Positions 15,827 to 23,258 of a stretch of 25,759 nucleotides of DNA are shown here, one piece after another; position 1 is the stretch's first letter, and each line of letters starts with the position of its first letter. The position numbers and the translations under genes are program-made. The notes beneath the pieces are model-generated. The model saw only the letters and a list, made by a program, of their open reading frames with translations. It ran no database searches and was not told the DNA's origin. This DNA comes from an uncultured Austwickia sp. (GTDB lineage: Bacteria > Actinomycetota > Actinomycetes > Actinomycetales > Dermatophilaceae): contig CAKUSI010000022.1 in assembly GCA_934678955.1 (NCBI GenBank), positions 1 through 25,759 on the forward strand. The letters are read 5' to 3'.

Positions 15827-17902
15827 CTACCCGGCGACGGCGAGGGTGCGGCGCAGTGCGACGTCCGCGACCCTTGCCTCCGCCTCGGGGACGAAGTGCG
15901 AGCCGTCGGCGCGGGCCGGCTGATCGATCGCCGGAGGGAACCCCTCGCCGTTGTCGAGGGGCAGACGGTCGTCGCACGGGCTCGCGTCGTCACGGCAGAA
16001 GACGTCGTCGACGCGGATGAGACGAACGCGCGGATCCTGGCTCGCCTTGTGCTGCAGCACGCGCGCCCACTCCTGACGCACCTGGTCCTCATCGCGCAGC
16101 CGCACGAGGAACGGCAGGCAGGTGGCCGTATCCGCGCATCCGGCCCCGACCTGTCGCCCCGGGGGTTCGGGCTCCACGATCACGAGCCGCGCGCCCCCTG
16201 CGGTCAGGCGATCCACGCTGCGATCCAGGGACGCGCGCTGGGCCTCCCAGAATCCCGGGTCCCCCGCCCGCAGCGGCGAGCCGGAGTCGGAGAGCCGGTC
16301 GGCGTACTCATACCGGGACCACCACAGCACGATGTGCGGTTGGACCCGCTCGACCGCGGCGGTCTGATCCCCGACGACCGGCGCGCAGACCGGACCGGAC
16401 GCGCCCGGGACGCGCGCGGTGGGCGGGTTGTAGACGCTGCCGTCGGCGTTGACCGTGAGAATGCCCATCGCGGAGCAGCCGCCGTTCGCCCCGTCGGAGA
16501 TCGTCAGGCCGTATCGCTCGCCTGCCGAAGCGAACGAGGCGGCGAGTTGGTGCGGCACGCTGTCGCCCACGAGGAGGAGCCGCTGGGCTCCGGCCGCGGC
16601 TTTCACCCCGCCGTACCAGGGCGTCGCCCCGAGGAGGAACGGCAGGAATGCGGTGGCCGCCATCGCGATGAACCCGGCGCGCAGGACGCGCCGCGGCGGC
16701 ACGAGCCGCATCTGGCCGGTGCGCAGGGGGATCTCTAGAAGGTGGTACGAGGCCGCCGCGCAGACCACGGTCAGCGCCGCGACGGCCAGCGCGCGCGCCG
16801 GGTCGAACCCCGCGCGACCATCGGCGGGCAGCAGCCAGACGGCCCAGGGCCAGTGCCAGAGATAGAGACCGTAGGAGATCCGCCCCAGGTAGGTGACCAC
16901 GGGATGCGTGAACGCCCGCGCCAGCCCTTGCTCGGGATTGACTTTGGTCGCCCCCGCGACGAGGGCGACCGCGGCGAGGCTGAGGAGCACCGCGCCGCCC
17001 AGGAAGTACGCCGGTCGCGGACCCTCCGGCGTCCCGAGGACCAGCGCGGATAGGAGAATGCCCGCCGTGCCGCCGACCATGAGGCGGTGGGCGTGCGTGC
17101 GCACGAACTCCGCCACGCTCGGACGAAGGGTGGCCGCCGCGAACACGGCGCCCAGCAGCGGCTCGAAGACCTTGGCGTCGGTGCCCATGTAGGCGCGGTT
17201 CGGGCCGTCCGTCGCGAAGGTCTGCGCCATGGTCACGATGGAGGCCACCGCCAGGATCGCCCCGACGGCCATCACGGCGGCGGTGCTGCGGGCCCGGGCG
17301 CCGACCAGGTCACGCCGCGCGTGTCGCCCGGTGCTGGCACTCGCCAGCAACGCGGCGACGCCGGCGAGCAGCACCGGCCAGAAGAGGTAGAACTGCTCTT
17401 CCACGCCCAGCGACCACAGGTGCAGTAGCGGCGAGGTCGTGCCGTCGTCGGCGAAATAGCTGCTGGAGCCGATGAAGTGCCAGTTCCCGACATACAGCAG
17501 GCACCACAGGAGGTCGGCCCCCAGGTCCGGCACGCGGAACGGCGGGGCCGCGAGCGCCCCCCAGAAGCCGACGACCACGAAGAGCAACAGGACCGCCGGC
17601 ATGAGGCGGCTCATCCGGCGCGCCCAGAACCGGGCCAGATCAACCCGCCCGGTCGCCACGATGTCGCGCAGCAGCAACGTGGTGATCAGGAACCCTGACA
17701 GCACGAAGAACACGTCCACGCCGAGGAAGCCGCCGGACAGGCCGGGCACGCGGACGTGGAAGAGGAGCACCAGGGTGACCGCGAGCGTGCGGACCCCGTC
17801 CAGAGCCGCGAGCCGGGGCGGGGCCGGATGCGAGTCGTCCGCACCTGCCAGAAAGCCCCCGGAAGAGCGGGTCGATCGCGACACCGCCGTCGTGCTCGTC
17901 AT
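15827..17902 (-). CDS. Acyltransferase-3 membrane protein with C-terminal SGNH domain (OafA/YrhL-like)
   Basis: The 691-aa protein starts with an acyltransferase-3 membrane domain of about ten helices: LAALDGVRTLAVTLVLLFHV, GGFLGVDVFFVLSGFLIT, FWARRMSRLMPAVLLL (the RxxR motif) and SLGVEEQFYLFWPVLL. The C-terminal third (from about 440) is an SGNH hydrolase-like domain, with LLVGDSVPHQL (Ser448), a block around LWWSRYEYAD and terminal DGSHF (Asp666, His669). Such fusions O-acetylate cell-wall sugars, lipopolysaccharides or secondary metabolites at the outer face. The target here is unknown. ATG 17902 has no clear Shine-Dalgarno site, so the start is less certain than the body. It sits where lpd is usually found between the aminopeptidase and sucB, suggesting an insertion or rearrangement. 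Confidence 0.92.
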   Translation of the reverse strand: MTSTTAVSRSTRSSGGFLAGADDSHPAPPRLAALDGVRTLAVTLVLLFHVRVPGLSGGFLGVDVFFVLSGFLITTLLLRDIVATGRVDLARFWARRMSRLMPAVLLLFVVVGFWGALAAPPFRVPDLGADLLWCLLYVGNWHFIGSSSYFADDGTTSPLLHLWSLGVEEQFYLFWPVLLAGVAALLASASTGRHARRDLVGARARSTAAVMAVGAILAVASIVTMAQTFATDGPNRAYMGTDAKVFEPLLGAVFAAATLRPSVAEFVRTHAHRLMVGGTAGILLSALVLGTPEGPRPAYFLGGAVLLSLAAVALVAGATKVNPEQGLARAFTHPVVTYLGRISYGLYLWHWPWAVWLLPADGRAGFDPARALAVAALTVVCAAASYHLLEIPLRTGQMRLVPPRRVLRAGFIAMAATAFLPFLLGATPWYGGVKAAAGAQRLLLVGDSVPHQLAASFASAGERYGLTISDGANGGCSAMGILTVNADGSVYNPPTARVPGASGPVCAPVVGDQTAAVERVQPHIVLWWSRYEYADRLSDSGSPLRAGDPGFWEAQRASLDRSVDRLTAGGARLVIVEPEPPGRQVGAGCADTATCLPFLVRLRDEDQVRQEWARVLQHKASQDPRVRLIRVDDVFCRDDASPCDDRLPLDNGEGFPPAIDQPARADGSHFVPEAEARVADVALRRTLAVAG

Positions 17903-18031
17903 CTGCGGATCACGCCGCCTGCGCCGGGGCCCCGTCCGTCCGGGCTCGGCGGGAACGCCCGACGGGCCCCGACGGACGCGCGCGTTGGACCCGGTCGAAA
18001 GGAGCGGGTCGCTCGCCGGCGATAGTTGCGG

Positions 18032-19669
18032 TCACGCCCGGGATTCTGCCAGGCACAACAGGGTTCGGACGCCGAACCCCGTCCCACCCTTCGGTGTGTA
18101 GCCGTACGCGCCGTCGGTGTTGTACGCCGGACCGGCGATGTCGAGGTGCCCCCACGGGATCGGTCCGTCCTCGGTCGTTCCCACGAACTCGCGCAGGAAA
18201 GCGGCCGCCAGCATCGCCCCGCCCTCGCGGGCTCCGGAGTGCTTGCGGTCGGCGACCAGGGACTCCAAGCCCTTGCGCATCTCGGGGGTGATCGGCATGG
18301 GCCAGACCGCTTCCCCTGCCTGGGTCGCGGCCGACGTGAGCTCACCCTGGAAGTCGTCGTCGTTGGCCATCACCGCGGCCGTCCGCTTGCCGAGCGCCAC
18401 GACGGCTGCGCCGGTGAGCGTCGCCAGGTCGATGATCGCGTCCGGGTCCTCCTTGCTGGCGAGCACGAGCGTGTCCGCGAGCACGAGGCGTCCCTCGGCG
18501 TCGGTGTTGATGATCTCGCACGTGCTGCCGTCGGCCATCGTCACCACGTCGCCGGGTCGCTGCGCGTTGGAGCCCGTCATGTTCTCCGCGAGCGCGAGCC
18601 AGCCGTCGACCACGATCGGGAGCCTCAGGTCGGCGATCGCAAACACCGCCGCCGCCACGGCGGCCGCGCCCGCCATGTCGCACTTCATGTCGACCATGGA
18701 GGCCGCGGGCTTCAGGCACAGCCCGCCCGAGTCGAACGTGATGCCCTTGCCGACGAACGAGAGGTGCGCCTTGGCGTTCTCCGGGTGGTAGCGCAGCCTG
18801 GCGACCATCGGCGGGCGCTTCGAGCCCTGGCCGACCCCGAGGATCCCGCCGCAGCCGAGCTCGCGCAGCGACGCCTCGTCGAGGAGTGTCACCTCGACCG
18901 GCCCCGGCGCGATGGCCCGGCAGCGCTCGCCGAAGCTGTAGGGGTAGAGCACGTTCGGGCTCGTGTTGACCAGGTCCCGCGCCCACGCGACCCGCTTGCC
19001 GACGACCGCGGCCCGTCGCAGGCGCTGCGCGGTGGCCTCCGTGGGGCGCGGGCCCCCGACCAGGTCCACCTGCGTCACGGGCGCGAGGCGGGCCAGCTGA
19101 TCCGCCGAGGCGTCCACCGCCGGCGAGGACGAGTCGTCGGGCGGCATGGGTCCTGCGAGGGCGCTCGGTGGGGGCGCGGCGTGCGACTGACCCGAGGTGG
19201 TCGCGTAGGACTGCGCGAACCCGTGGCCCTGACCGCGGGCGCCGCCGCGGTGGTCGGTGAAGCTGTATGCCCCGAGCTGTATGCCTTCCGCGACGACCTC
19301 CAGCGTCGCCACATCGTCGGCGGGAAGCACCACGGCCGCGTGGCCGCGCCCGGCGAGGGCGCGAGCGGCGGCGCCGGCGGCGCGACGCAGCGCCTCACCG
19401 GAGGGTGCCTCCTCGCTGCGCGGGTCACCCCCGGTCCCGACGATCGCGACCAGCGGAGCGCGGATGCCGGTCACGCCGGCCAGCCACGAGACCTCGTCCT
19501 TGCGCGCCCCGAAGCGCAGCGCCTCCAGCGAACCCCGAAGGGCCTCTGCGACCTTCTCCGGCACCGATCCCAGCAAGCGCGGCGACGGGCGCCCGGCGGC
19601 GGCGAAGAGGACGAGGACGTCGACCTCCAGGCGGTACGGTGCCTCGGCGCGGTGGCTGATCGTGGTCAC
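18032..19669 (-). CDS. pepA: Leucyl aminopeptidase (M17 family)
   Basis: The 545-aa cytosolic enzyme removes N-terminal residues from peptides with two bound metal ions. The C-terminal catalytic domain shows GKGITFDSGGLCLKP (about 306-320, with metal and catalytic Lys), MVDMKCDMAGAAAV and the signature NTDAEGRLVLADTL (about 388-401). The N-terminal macro-like domain is the usual divergent half. GTG 19669 is chosen because AAAGG lies 7 nt upstream; ATG 19696 is an in-frame alternative but has no Shine-Dalgarno site. It ends with YGYTPKGGTGFGVRTLL, typical of the family. Divergent from gcvT, with which it shares a 106-bp promoter region. The position matches pepB of mycobacteria. Confidence 0.95.
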   Translation of the reverse strand: MTTISHRAEAPYRLEVDVLVLFAAAGRPSPRLLGSVPEKVAEALRGSLEALRFGARKDEVSWLAGVTGIRAPLVAIVGTGGDPRSEEAPSGEALRRAAGAAARALAGRGHAAVVLPADDVATLEVVAEGIQLGAYSFTDHRGGARGQGHGFAQSYATTSGQSHAAPPPSALAGPMPPDDSSSPAVDASADQLARLAPVTQVDLVGGPRPTEATAQRLRRAAVVGKRVAWARDLVNTSPNVLYPYSFGERCRAIAPGPVEVTLLDEASLRELGCGGILGVGQGSKRPPMVARLRYHPENAKAHLSFVGKGITFDSGGLCLKPAASMVDMKCDMAGAAAVAAAVFAIADLRLPIVVDGWLALAENMTGSNAQRPGDVVTMADGSTCEIINTDAEGRLVLADTLVLASKEDPDAIIDLATLTGAAVVALGKRTAAVMANDDDFQGELTSAATQAGEAVWPMPITPEMRKGLESLVADRKHSGAREGGAMLAAAFLREFVGTTEDGPIPWGHLDIAGPAYNTDGAYGYTPKGGTGFGVRTLLCLAESRA

Positions 19670-19741
19670 GTGGCTGCCTTTCGAATTCGGATCCATCGTG
19701 CGGGTCGGCCTCTCGGAGGCGCCGATCCGGCTCAGGTGTCG

Positions 19742-19747
19742 ATTATC
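19742..19747 (-). promoter_or_regulatory. Candidate -10 element of the leucyl aminopeptidase gene
   Basis: GATAAT on the minus strand is the most AT-rich -10-like hexamer in the divergent gap. It predicts a leader of about 65 nt to GTG 19669. A TGACAC-like -35 exists but the spacer is about 19 nt, so support is moderate. Confidence 0.4.
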
Positions 19748-19762
19748 GAGCACCGGCGCAAC

Positions 19763-19768
19763 TAGCGT
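19763..19768 (+). promoter_or_regulatory. -10 element of gcvT (leaderless type)
   Basis: TAGCGT ends 7 nt before the gcvT ATG at 19776 and no Shine-Dalgarno site is present. It overlaps the promoter region of the divergent aminopeptidase gene, so the two transcripts may interfere. Confidence 0.55.
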
Positions 19769-19775
19769 GTCATGC

Positions 19776-20885
19776 ATGAGCAGTGACGAGCTGGTGACCT
19801 CCCCACTGGATGCGCGGCACCGCGAAATGGGCGCGAAGATGGCCGACTTCGCGGGGTGGTCGATGCCGGTCGACTACCCGGGTGCCGGAGTGCTCGCGGA
19901 GCACGAGGCCGTGCGCCGGAACGTGGGCGTGTTCGACGTGTCCCACCTGGGGACGGTCCGCGTCGAGGGGCCAGGGGCGGCGCAGGCCGTCAACCGTTGC
20001 CTCAGCAACGATCTGGGCAAGATCGCTCCGGGGAGGGCCCAGTACACCCTGTGCTGCGACGAGACCACGGGTGGCGTGATCGACGACATGATCGTCTACC
20101 TCCGCTCACCGTCGGCGTTGCTCCTCGTCCCGAACTGCGCGAACTCCACCGAAGTGGTCCGGCTGCTGCGCGCCGGCTGCCCGCCCGACGTGACGATCAC
20201 CGATCACCACCAGCAGGAGGCGATCATCGCGGTCCAGGGGCCCCGATCCGCCGACGTGCTCGCGGCGCTCGGCCTCCCGACGCCGGAGACGTACATGGCC
20301 TTCGAGGAGACCACGCGGGCAGCGACGCCGATCACGGTGTGTCGCAGCGGGTACACGGGTGAGCTGGGCTTCGAACTCGTGGTGGACAGCGCCGCCGCCA
20401 CGCCCCTCTGGCACGCCCTCATCGAGGCGATGGCCCCGCACGCCGGGCGGGTCTGCGGCCTCGGCGCCCGCGACACGCTGCGGATGGAGATGGGCTATCC
20501 GCTTTGGGGCCGCGAGCTGTCCCGCGAGATCACGCCCGTGATGGCCCGGCTCGGTTGGGCGGTCGGCTGGGACAAGCCGGCGTTCTGGGGCCGGGAGGCG
20601 CTGCTCGCGCAGCGTGCGGCCAAGAGCGGCCCCCTCGCGACGGGACTGGTCGTGACCGGTCGCGGCGTGCCGCGCTCAGGGTGCCGAGTGCGCTCCGCCG
20701 ACGGCACGGACCTCGGGGTGGTCACCTCGGGGACCATGTCGCCCACGCTGCGCCAGGGGATCGCGCTCGCGTTGCTGGCCCGCTCCGCGCAGGAGGGCGA
20801 CGAGGTCGTCATCGACGTGCGTGGCAAGGAGGTGCCCGCGCGGGTGCAGCGACCGCCCTTCGTGGCGCCGGAGGTGTCCGGCTGA
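19776..20885 (+). CDS. gcvT: Glycine cleavage system T protein (aminomethyltransferase)
   Basis: The 369-aa enzyme moves the aminomethyl group of lipoylated H protein to tetrahydrofolate and releases ammonia. Motifs are clear: MADFAGWSMPVDYPG, HEAVRRNVGVFDVSHLG, GRAQYTLCCDETTGGVIDD (the folate-site Asp near residue 105), RSGYTGELGFEL, GLGARDTLRMEMGYPLWG, VGWDKPAFWGRE and VTSGTMSPTL. The longer upstream frame overlaps the divergent gene and is not used. ATG 19776 has a leaderless-type promoter. No gcvH or gcvP is in the window. A YgfZ-type paralogue is unlikely because the complete catalytic core is present. Confidence 0.95.
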   Translation: MSSDELVTSPLDARHREMGAKMADFAGWSMPVDYPGAGVLAEHEAVRRNVGVFDVSHLGTVRVEGPGAAQAVNRCLSNDLGKIAPGRAQYTLCCDETTGGVIDDMIVYLRSPSALLLVPNCANSTEVVRLLRAGCPPDVTITDHHQQEAIIAVQGPRSADVLAALGLPTPETYMAFEETTRAATPITVCRSGYTGELGFELVVDSAAATPLWHALIEAMAPHAGRVCGLGARDTLRMEMGYPLWGRELSREITPVMARLGWAVGWDKPAFWGREALLAQRAAKSGPLATGLVVTGRGVPRSGCRVRSADGTDLGVVTSGTMSPTLRQGIALALLARSAQEGDEVVIDVRGKEVPARVQRPPFVAPEVSG

Positions 20886-20901
20886 GCCGGCCGTTCGCCA
20901 G

Positions 20902-20919
20902 GTCCCGAGGTTGCGGGAC
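20902..20919. terminator. Weak hairpin between convergent gcvT and cobS
   Basis: GTCCCG (20902-20907) pairs with CGGGAC (20914-20919) across a 6-nt loop in the 41-bp gap between the two stop codons. The stem is short and has no U-tract, so it is only a candidate. Confidence 0.35.
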
Positions 20920-20926
20920 AGGACGT

Positions 20927-21727
20927 TCAGGGCACGACGGCCAGTGGTCCGGCGGTCAGTGCTCCGGCGGCCAGGGCGGCCGCCAGGGAGAGTTCGACGC
21001 AGGCCCCGAGCACGTCGCCCGTCACGCCGCCGAGCCGGCCTCGGGCGCGGTGGAGCACGACGCCGGCCGCGCCGAGGGCGGCGAGCAACGCTGCCGGCCC
21101 GGACCACCACGGCGCCCCCGCGACATACGGCCCCCCGAGCGCGAGCGCCAGGAGGACGACCCCGCCGACCGCCGCCGCGGCCGGGTGGACGCTGCCGGCG
21201 ACGGTGGCCCCCAGGCCGCCGGGCCTGGCCGCGGGCAGCGCGACGCACGCCCAGGTGAGGGTGTGCCGGGACGCCAGTACCGCCACGGCCGCCAGGGCCA
21301 GGCCCCCCGCCGAGCCGGCCAACGACGCCAGGGCCGCGGCGTCCACGAGCAGGACGAGCACGACCGCCGCGATCCCGCTCGGCCCCACGTCGCCTCGGCG
21401 CATCACCTCCAGCGCGCGGTCACGGGAGTAGGACGCGGACAGCCCGTCGGCCAGGTCGGCCAGTCCGTCCAGGTGCACGGCCCGACACGAGACGACCAGC
21501 GCGGCGAGCAGCAGGACGGAGGTCAGCAGCTCGGCGGCCCTCACAGCGTGCAAGGCCGCCGCGAGGGCGCCGAGCGCGAGAAGGGTCGGGGCCATCGCGA
21601 GGGGCGCCGCCACCATCGCCCGGCCGGCGACGCGGCGATCCACCCGCCGCGGAGCGGCCACCGGCCACGCGGTCAGCGTGCCGACCGCGAGGCGCCACCA
21701 GTCCGGCCCGCCGACCCCCCGGCTCAC
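20927..21727 (-). CDS. cobS: Adenosylcobinamide-GDP ribazoletransferase (cobalamin synthase)
   Basis: The 266-aa polytopic membrane enzyme joins adenosylcobinamide-GDP to alpha-ribazole (or its phosphate), the last joining step of cobalamin. The hallmark HLDGLADLADGLSA (about residues 100-113) is followed by MRRGDVGPSGIAAVVL and SRHTLTWACVALPAARPGGLG. Many hydrophobic helices are present. GTG 21727 is fixed by the GTGA overlap with the cobU stop and gives the usual WWRLAVGTLTAWPV N-terminus; ATG 21766 is an upstream alternative. It is the last gene of the ECF-cobU-cobS operon. No cobT is seen on the visible part. Confidence 0.95.
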   Translation of the reverse strand: MSRGVGGPDWWRLAVGTLTAWPVAAPRRVDRRVAGRAMVAAPLAMAPTLLALGALAAALHAVRAAELLTSVLLLAALVVSCRAVHLDGLADLADGLSASYSRDRALEVMRRGDVGPSGIAAVVLVLLVDAAALASLAGSAGGLALAAVAVLASRHTLTWACVALPAARPGGLGATVAGSVHPAAAAVGGVVLLALALGGPYVAGAPWWSGPAALLAALGAAGVVLHRARGRLGGVTGDVLGACVELSLAAALAAGALTAGPLAVVP

Positions 21728-22341
21728 GCCCCCGGCCCTGCCGTCGGCGTCGTCGGCCCGAGCCATGTCGTCGGCGCGAGCCGCGGCGTCTGCGCGATCC
21801 GGGGCTGGTCGCCGAGTTCCCATACGCGACCGGCCACCACCAGGGCGACGCGCTCGCAGACGTCGGCGACCGCCGCGTTCACCCGGCCGAGGCCGTCCCG
21901 GAACAGCCTGCCCGACGGGGAGGCCGGCACCACCCCCAGGCCGGTCTCGTTGCTCACCAGCACCACGTGGGAGCGGGCCGAGGCCAGTGCGGAGACCAGG
22001 GCGCGCGACTGCTCGGCAAGGAGACGCTCGGCGCCCGCGCGGTCGTCCCAGGACCGCGCGTCGTCCAGGAGGCGCGCCACCCAGGTGCCGAGGCAGTCCA
22101 CGAGCACGGGCACGTCGGTGCGGCGCAGCACGCCCGGTACGTCGCCGGTCTCGACGGTCTCCCACCCGGCGGGCCGGGAGCGCTGGTGGGCCCGGACGCG
22201 CGCCGCCCACTCGGGGTCGACCGCGGGATCGGGCAGGGGGCCCGGCGCCACGTAGCGCACCGCGGGCTGCGCGGCGAGCAGGTGCTCGGCATAGCGGCTC
22301 TTGCCGCTGCGGGCGCCGCCGAGGACGAGCACCGTCGTCAT
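21724..22341 (-). CDS. cobU: Adenosylcobinamide kinase / adenosylcobinamide-phosphate guanylyltransferase
   Basis: The 205-aa bifunctional enzyme phosphorylates adenosylcobinamide and then adds GMP to give adenosylcobinamide-GDP, the CobS substrate. The P-loop GGARSGKS (residues 8-15) lies at the N-terminus, followed by AHQRSRPAGWETVE, VLVDCLGTWVARLL and the conserved VSNETGLGVVP and GRVNAAVADVCE. The family is CobU/CobP, normally about 180-200 aa. The C-terminal 25 residues are Thr/Pro-rich and poorly conserved. ATG 22341 has GGAGG 4-5 nt upstream and overlaps the upstream S-component stop (ATGA); its own stop overlaps the cobS start (GTGA). Confidence 0.96.
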   Translation of the reverse strand: MTTVLVLGGARSGKSRYAEHLLAAQPAVRYVAPGPLPDPAVDPEWAARVRAHQRSRPAGWETVETGDVPGVLRRTDVPVLVDCLGTWVARLLDDARSWDDRAGAERLLAEQSRALVSALASARSHVVLVSNETGLGVVPASPSGRLFRDGLGRVNAAVADVCERVALVVAGRVWELGDQPRIAQTPRLAPTTWLGPTTPTAGPGA

Positions 22342-23258
22342 GGGTCCTCCGGGGGACCGGCCGGGACCGCGGTGGACACGGGCTCCGGGAAGGCCGTCGG
22401 GCCCCCCGCGCTCACCGGCGCCGGGGAGGTCGCCGGGGCGCCGAACGTGGCGACCGCCTCGAAGTTGGCGCGCCGCACCGCCCGACGCAGGGTGGCAAGG
22501 AGCGGCCGCCCCGCGGCGAGGATGAGCCCGGCAGTGAGCAACCCGCGCGGCAGGTCCCAGCCCAGCGAGGTCGCCAGGTAGAAGACGAGGTAGTGGCCGA
22601 GGTTCGTCGTGAGCCCGGCCCCGGGCACATACCCACCGCCCTCGGGGGCGGAGGACCCGAGGAACGGCCAGAACCACAGGTTGAGCAGCGCCCCGTAGAG
22701 CAGCCCGGCGCTCATCCCGTACGCCGCGAGCATCGCCACCTCGAGTCGACCGCGCACGCGGGGGAGGAGCGCCGCGCCGAGTGCCACCCATCCGGTGGCG
22801 ATCATCTGGAACGGCACCCACGGGCCGATCGCGCCGGTCAGAAACGCGCCCGTGAGCAGGCACGAGGCGCCCGTGAGGAACGCGAGCCGACGGCCCATGG
22901 CCCGGCCGGCGAGGACGACCACGGCGAACATCGGCTCCAGGCCGGCGACCCCGGCCGACAGCACCCGCAGACCGCCGCCGAGCGCCGAGAGGACGCCGAT
23001 CATCGCGATGGACTTCGCGTCGAGTCGCCCACTCGACTGTTCGGCGAGGAGCACCACGGCGAGAAGGGCGAGCAGCACCGCGAAGAGCCACGGCAGGTCG
23101 GCGCCGCGGCTCTGGGCGATCGAGGTCGCGAAGAACGGCCAGGTGAACGCCAGCACCCCGACGCCGCTGACGAGCAGCAGGGCGATCGTGCCCGGCCAGG
23201 TGGGGGTCGCGGCGTGCGGCGCCGGGCGGGACGGGAGGCCGGCGTCCCGGCCGGTCAC
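22338..23258 (-). CDS. ECF transporter S component, predicted corrinoid-related
   Basis: The 306-aa integral membrane protein is the substrate-binding subunit of an ECF-type ABC transporter. About seven hydrophobic segments are seen: an N-terminal pair (20-60), then SIAMIGVLSALGGGLRVLSAG, LEPMFAVVVLAGRAMGRRLAFLTGA, TGAFLTGAIGPWVPFQMIA and later helices with LWFWPFLG and GHYLVFYLATSLGWDL. The GPWVPFQM segment resembles S components of the CbrT/ThiW/QueT type. The C-terminal 45 residues are Pro/Ala-rich and soluble. It starts at GTG 23258 inside a GTGA overlap with the ATPase stop and ends in an ATGA overlap with cobU. The operon makes a cobalamin precursor or cobalamin the best substrate guess, but this is inference from context. 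Confidence 0.88.
   Translation of the reverse strand: MTGRDAGLPSRPAPHAATPTWPGTIALLLVSGVGVLAFTWPFFATSIAQSRGADLPWLFAVLLALLAVVLLAEQSSGRLDAKSIAMIGVLSALGGGLRVLSAGVAGLEPMFAVVVLAGRAMGRRLAFLTGASCLLTGAFLTGAIGPWVPFQMIATGWVALGAALLPRVRGRLEVAMLAAYGMSAGLLYGALLNLWFWPFLGSSAPEGGGYVPGAGLTTNLGHYLVFYLATSLGWDLPRGLLTAGLILAAGRPLLATLRRAVRRANFEAVATFGAPATSPAPVSAGGPTAFPEPVSTAVPAGPPEDP

Noticed and set aside
17926..18010. Several overlapping GC-rich inverted repeats between the aminopeptidase and acyltransferase genes as a terminator
   Set aside because: The stems are imperfect, bulged and mutually exclusive, and part lies close to the upstream gene end; no single hairpin can be defended.
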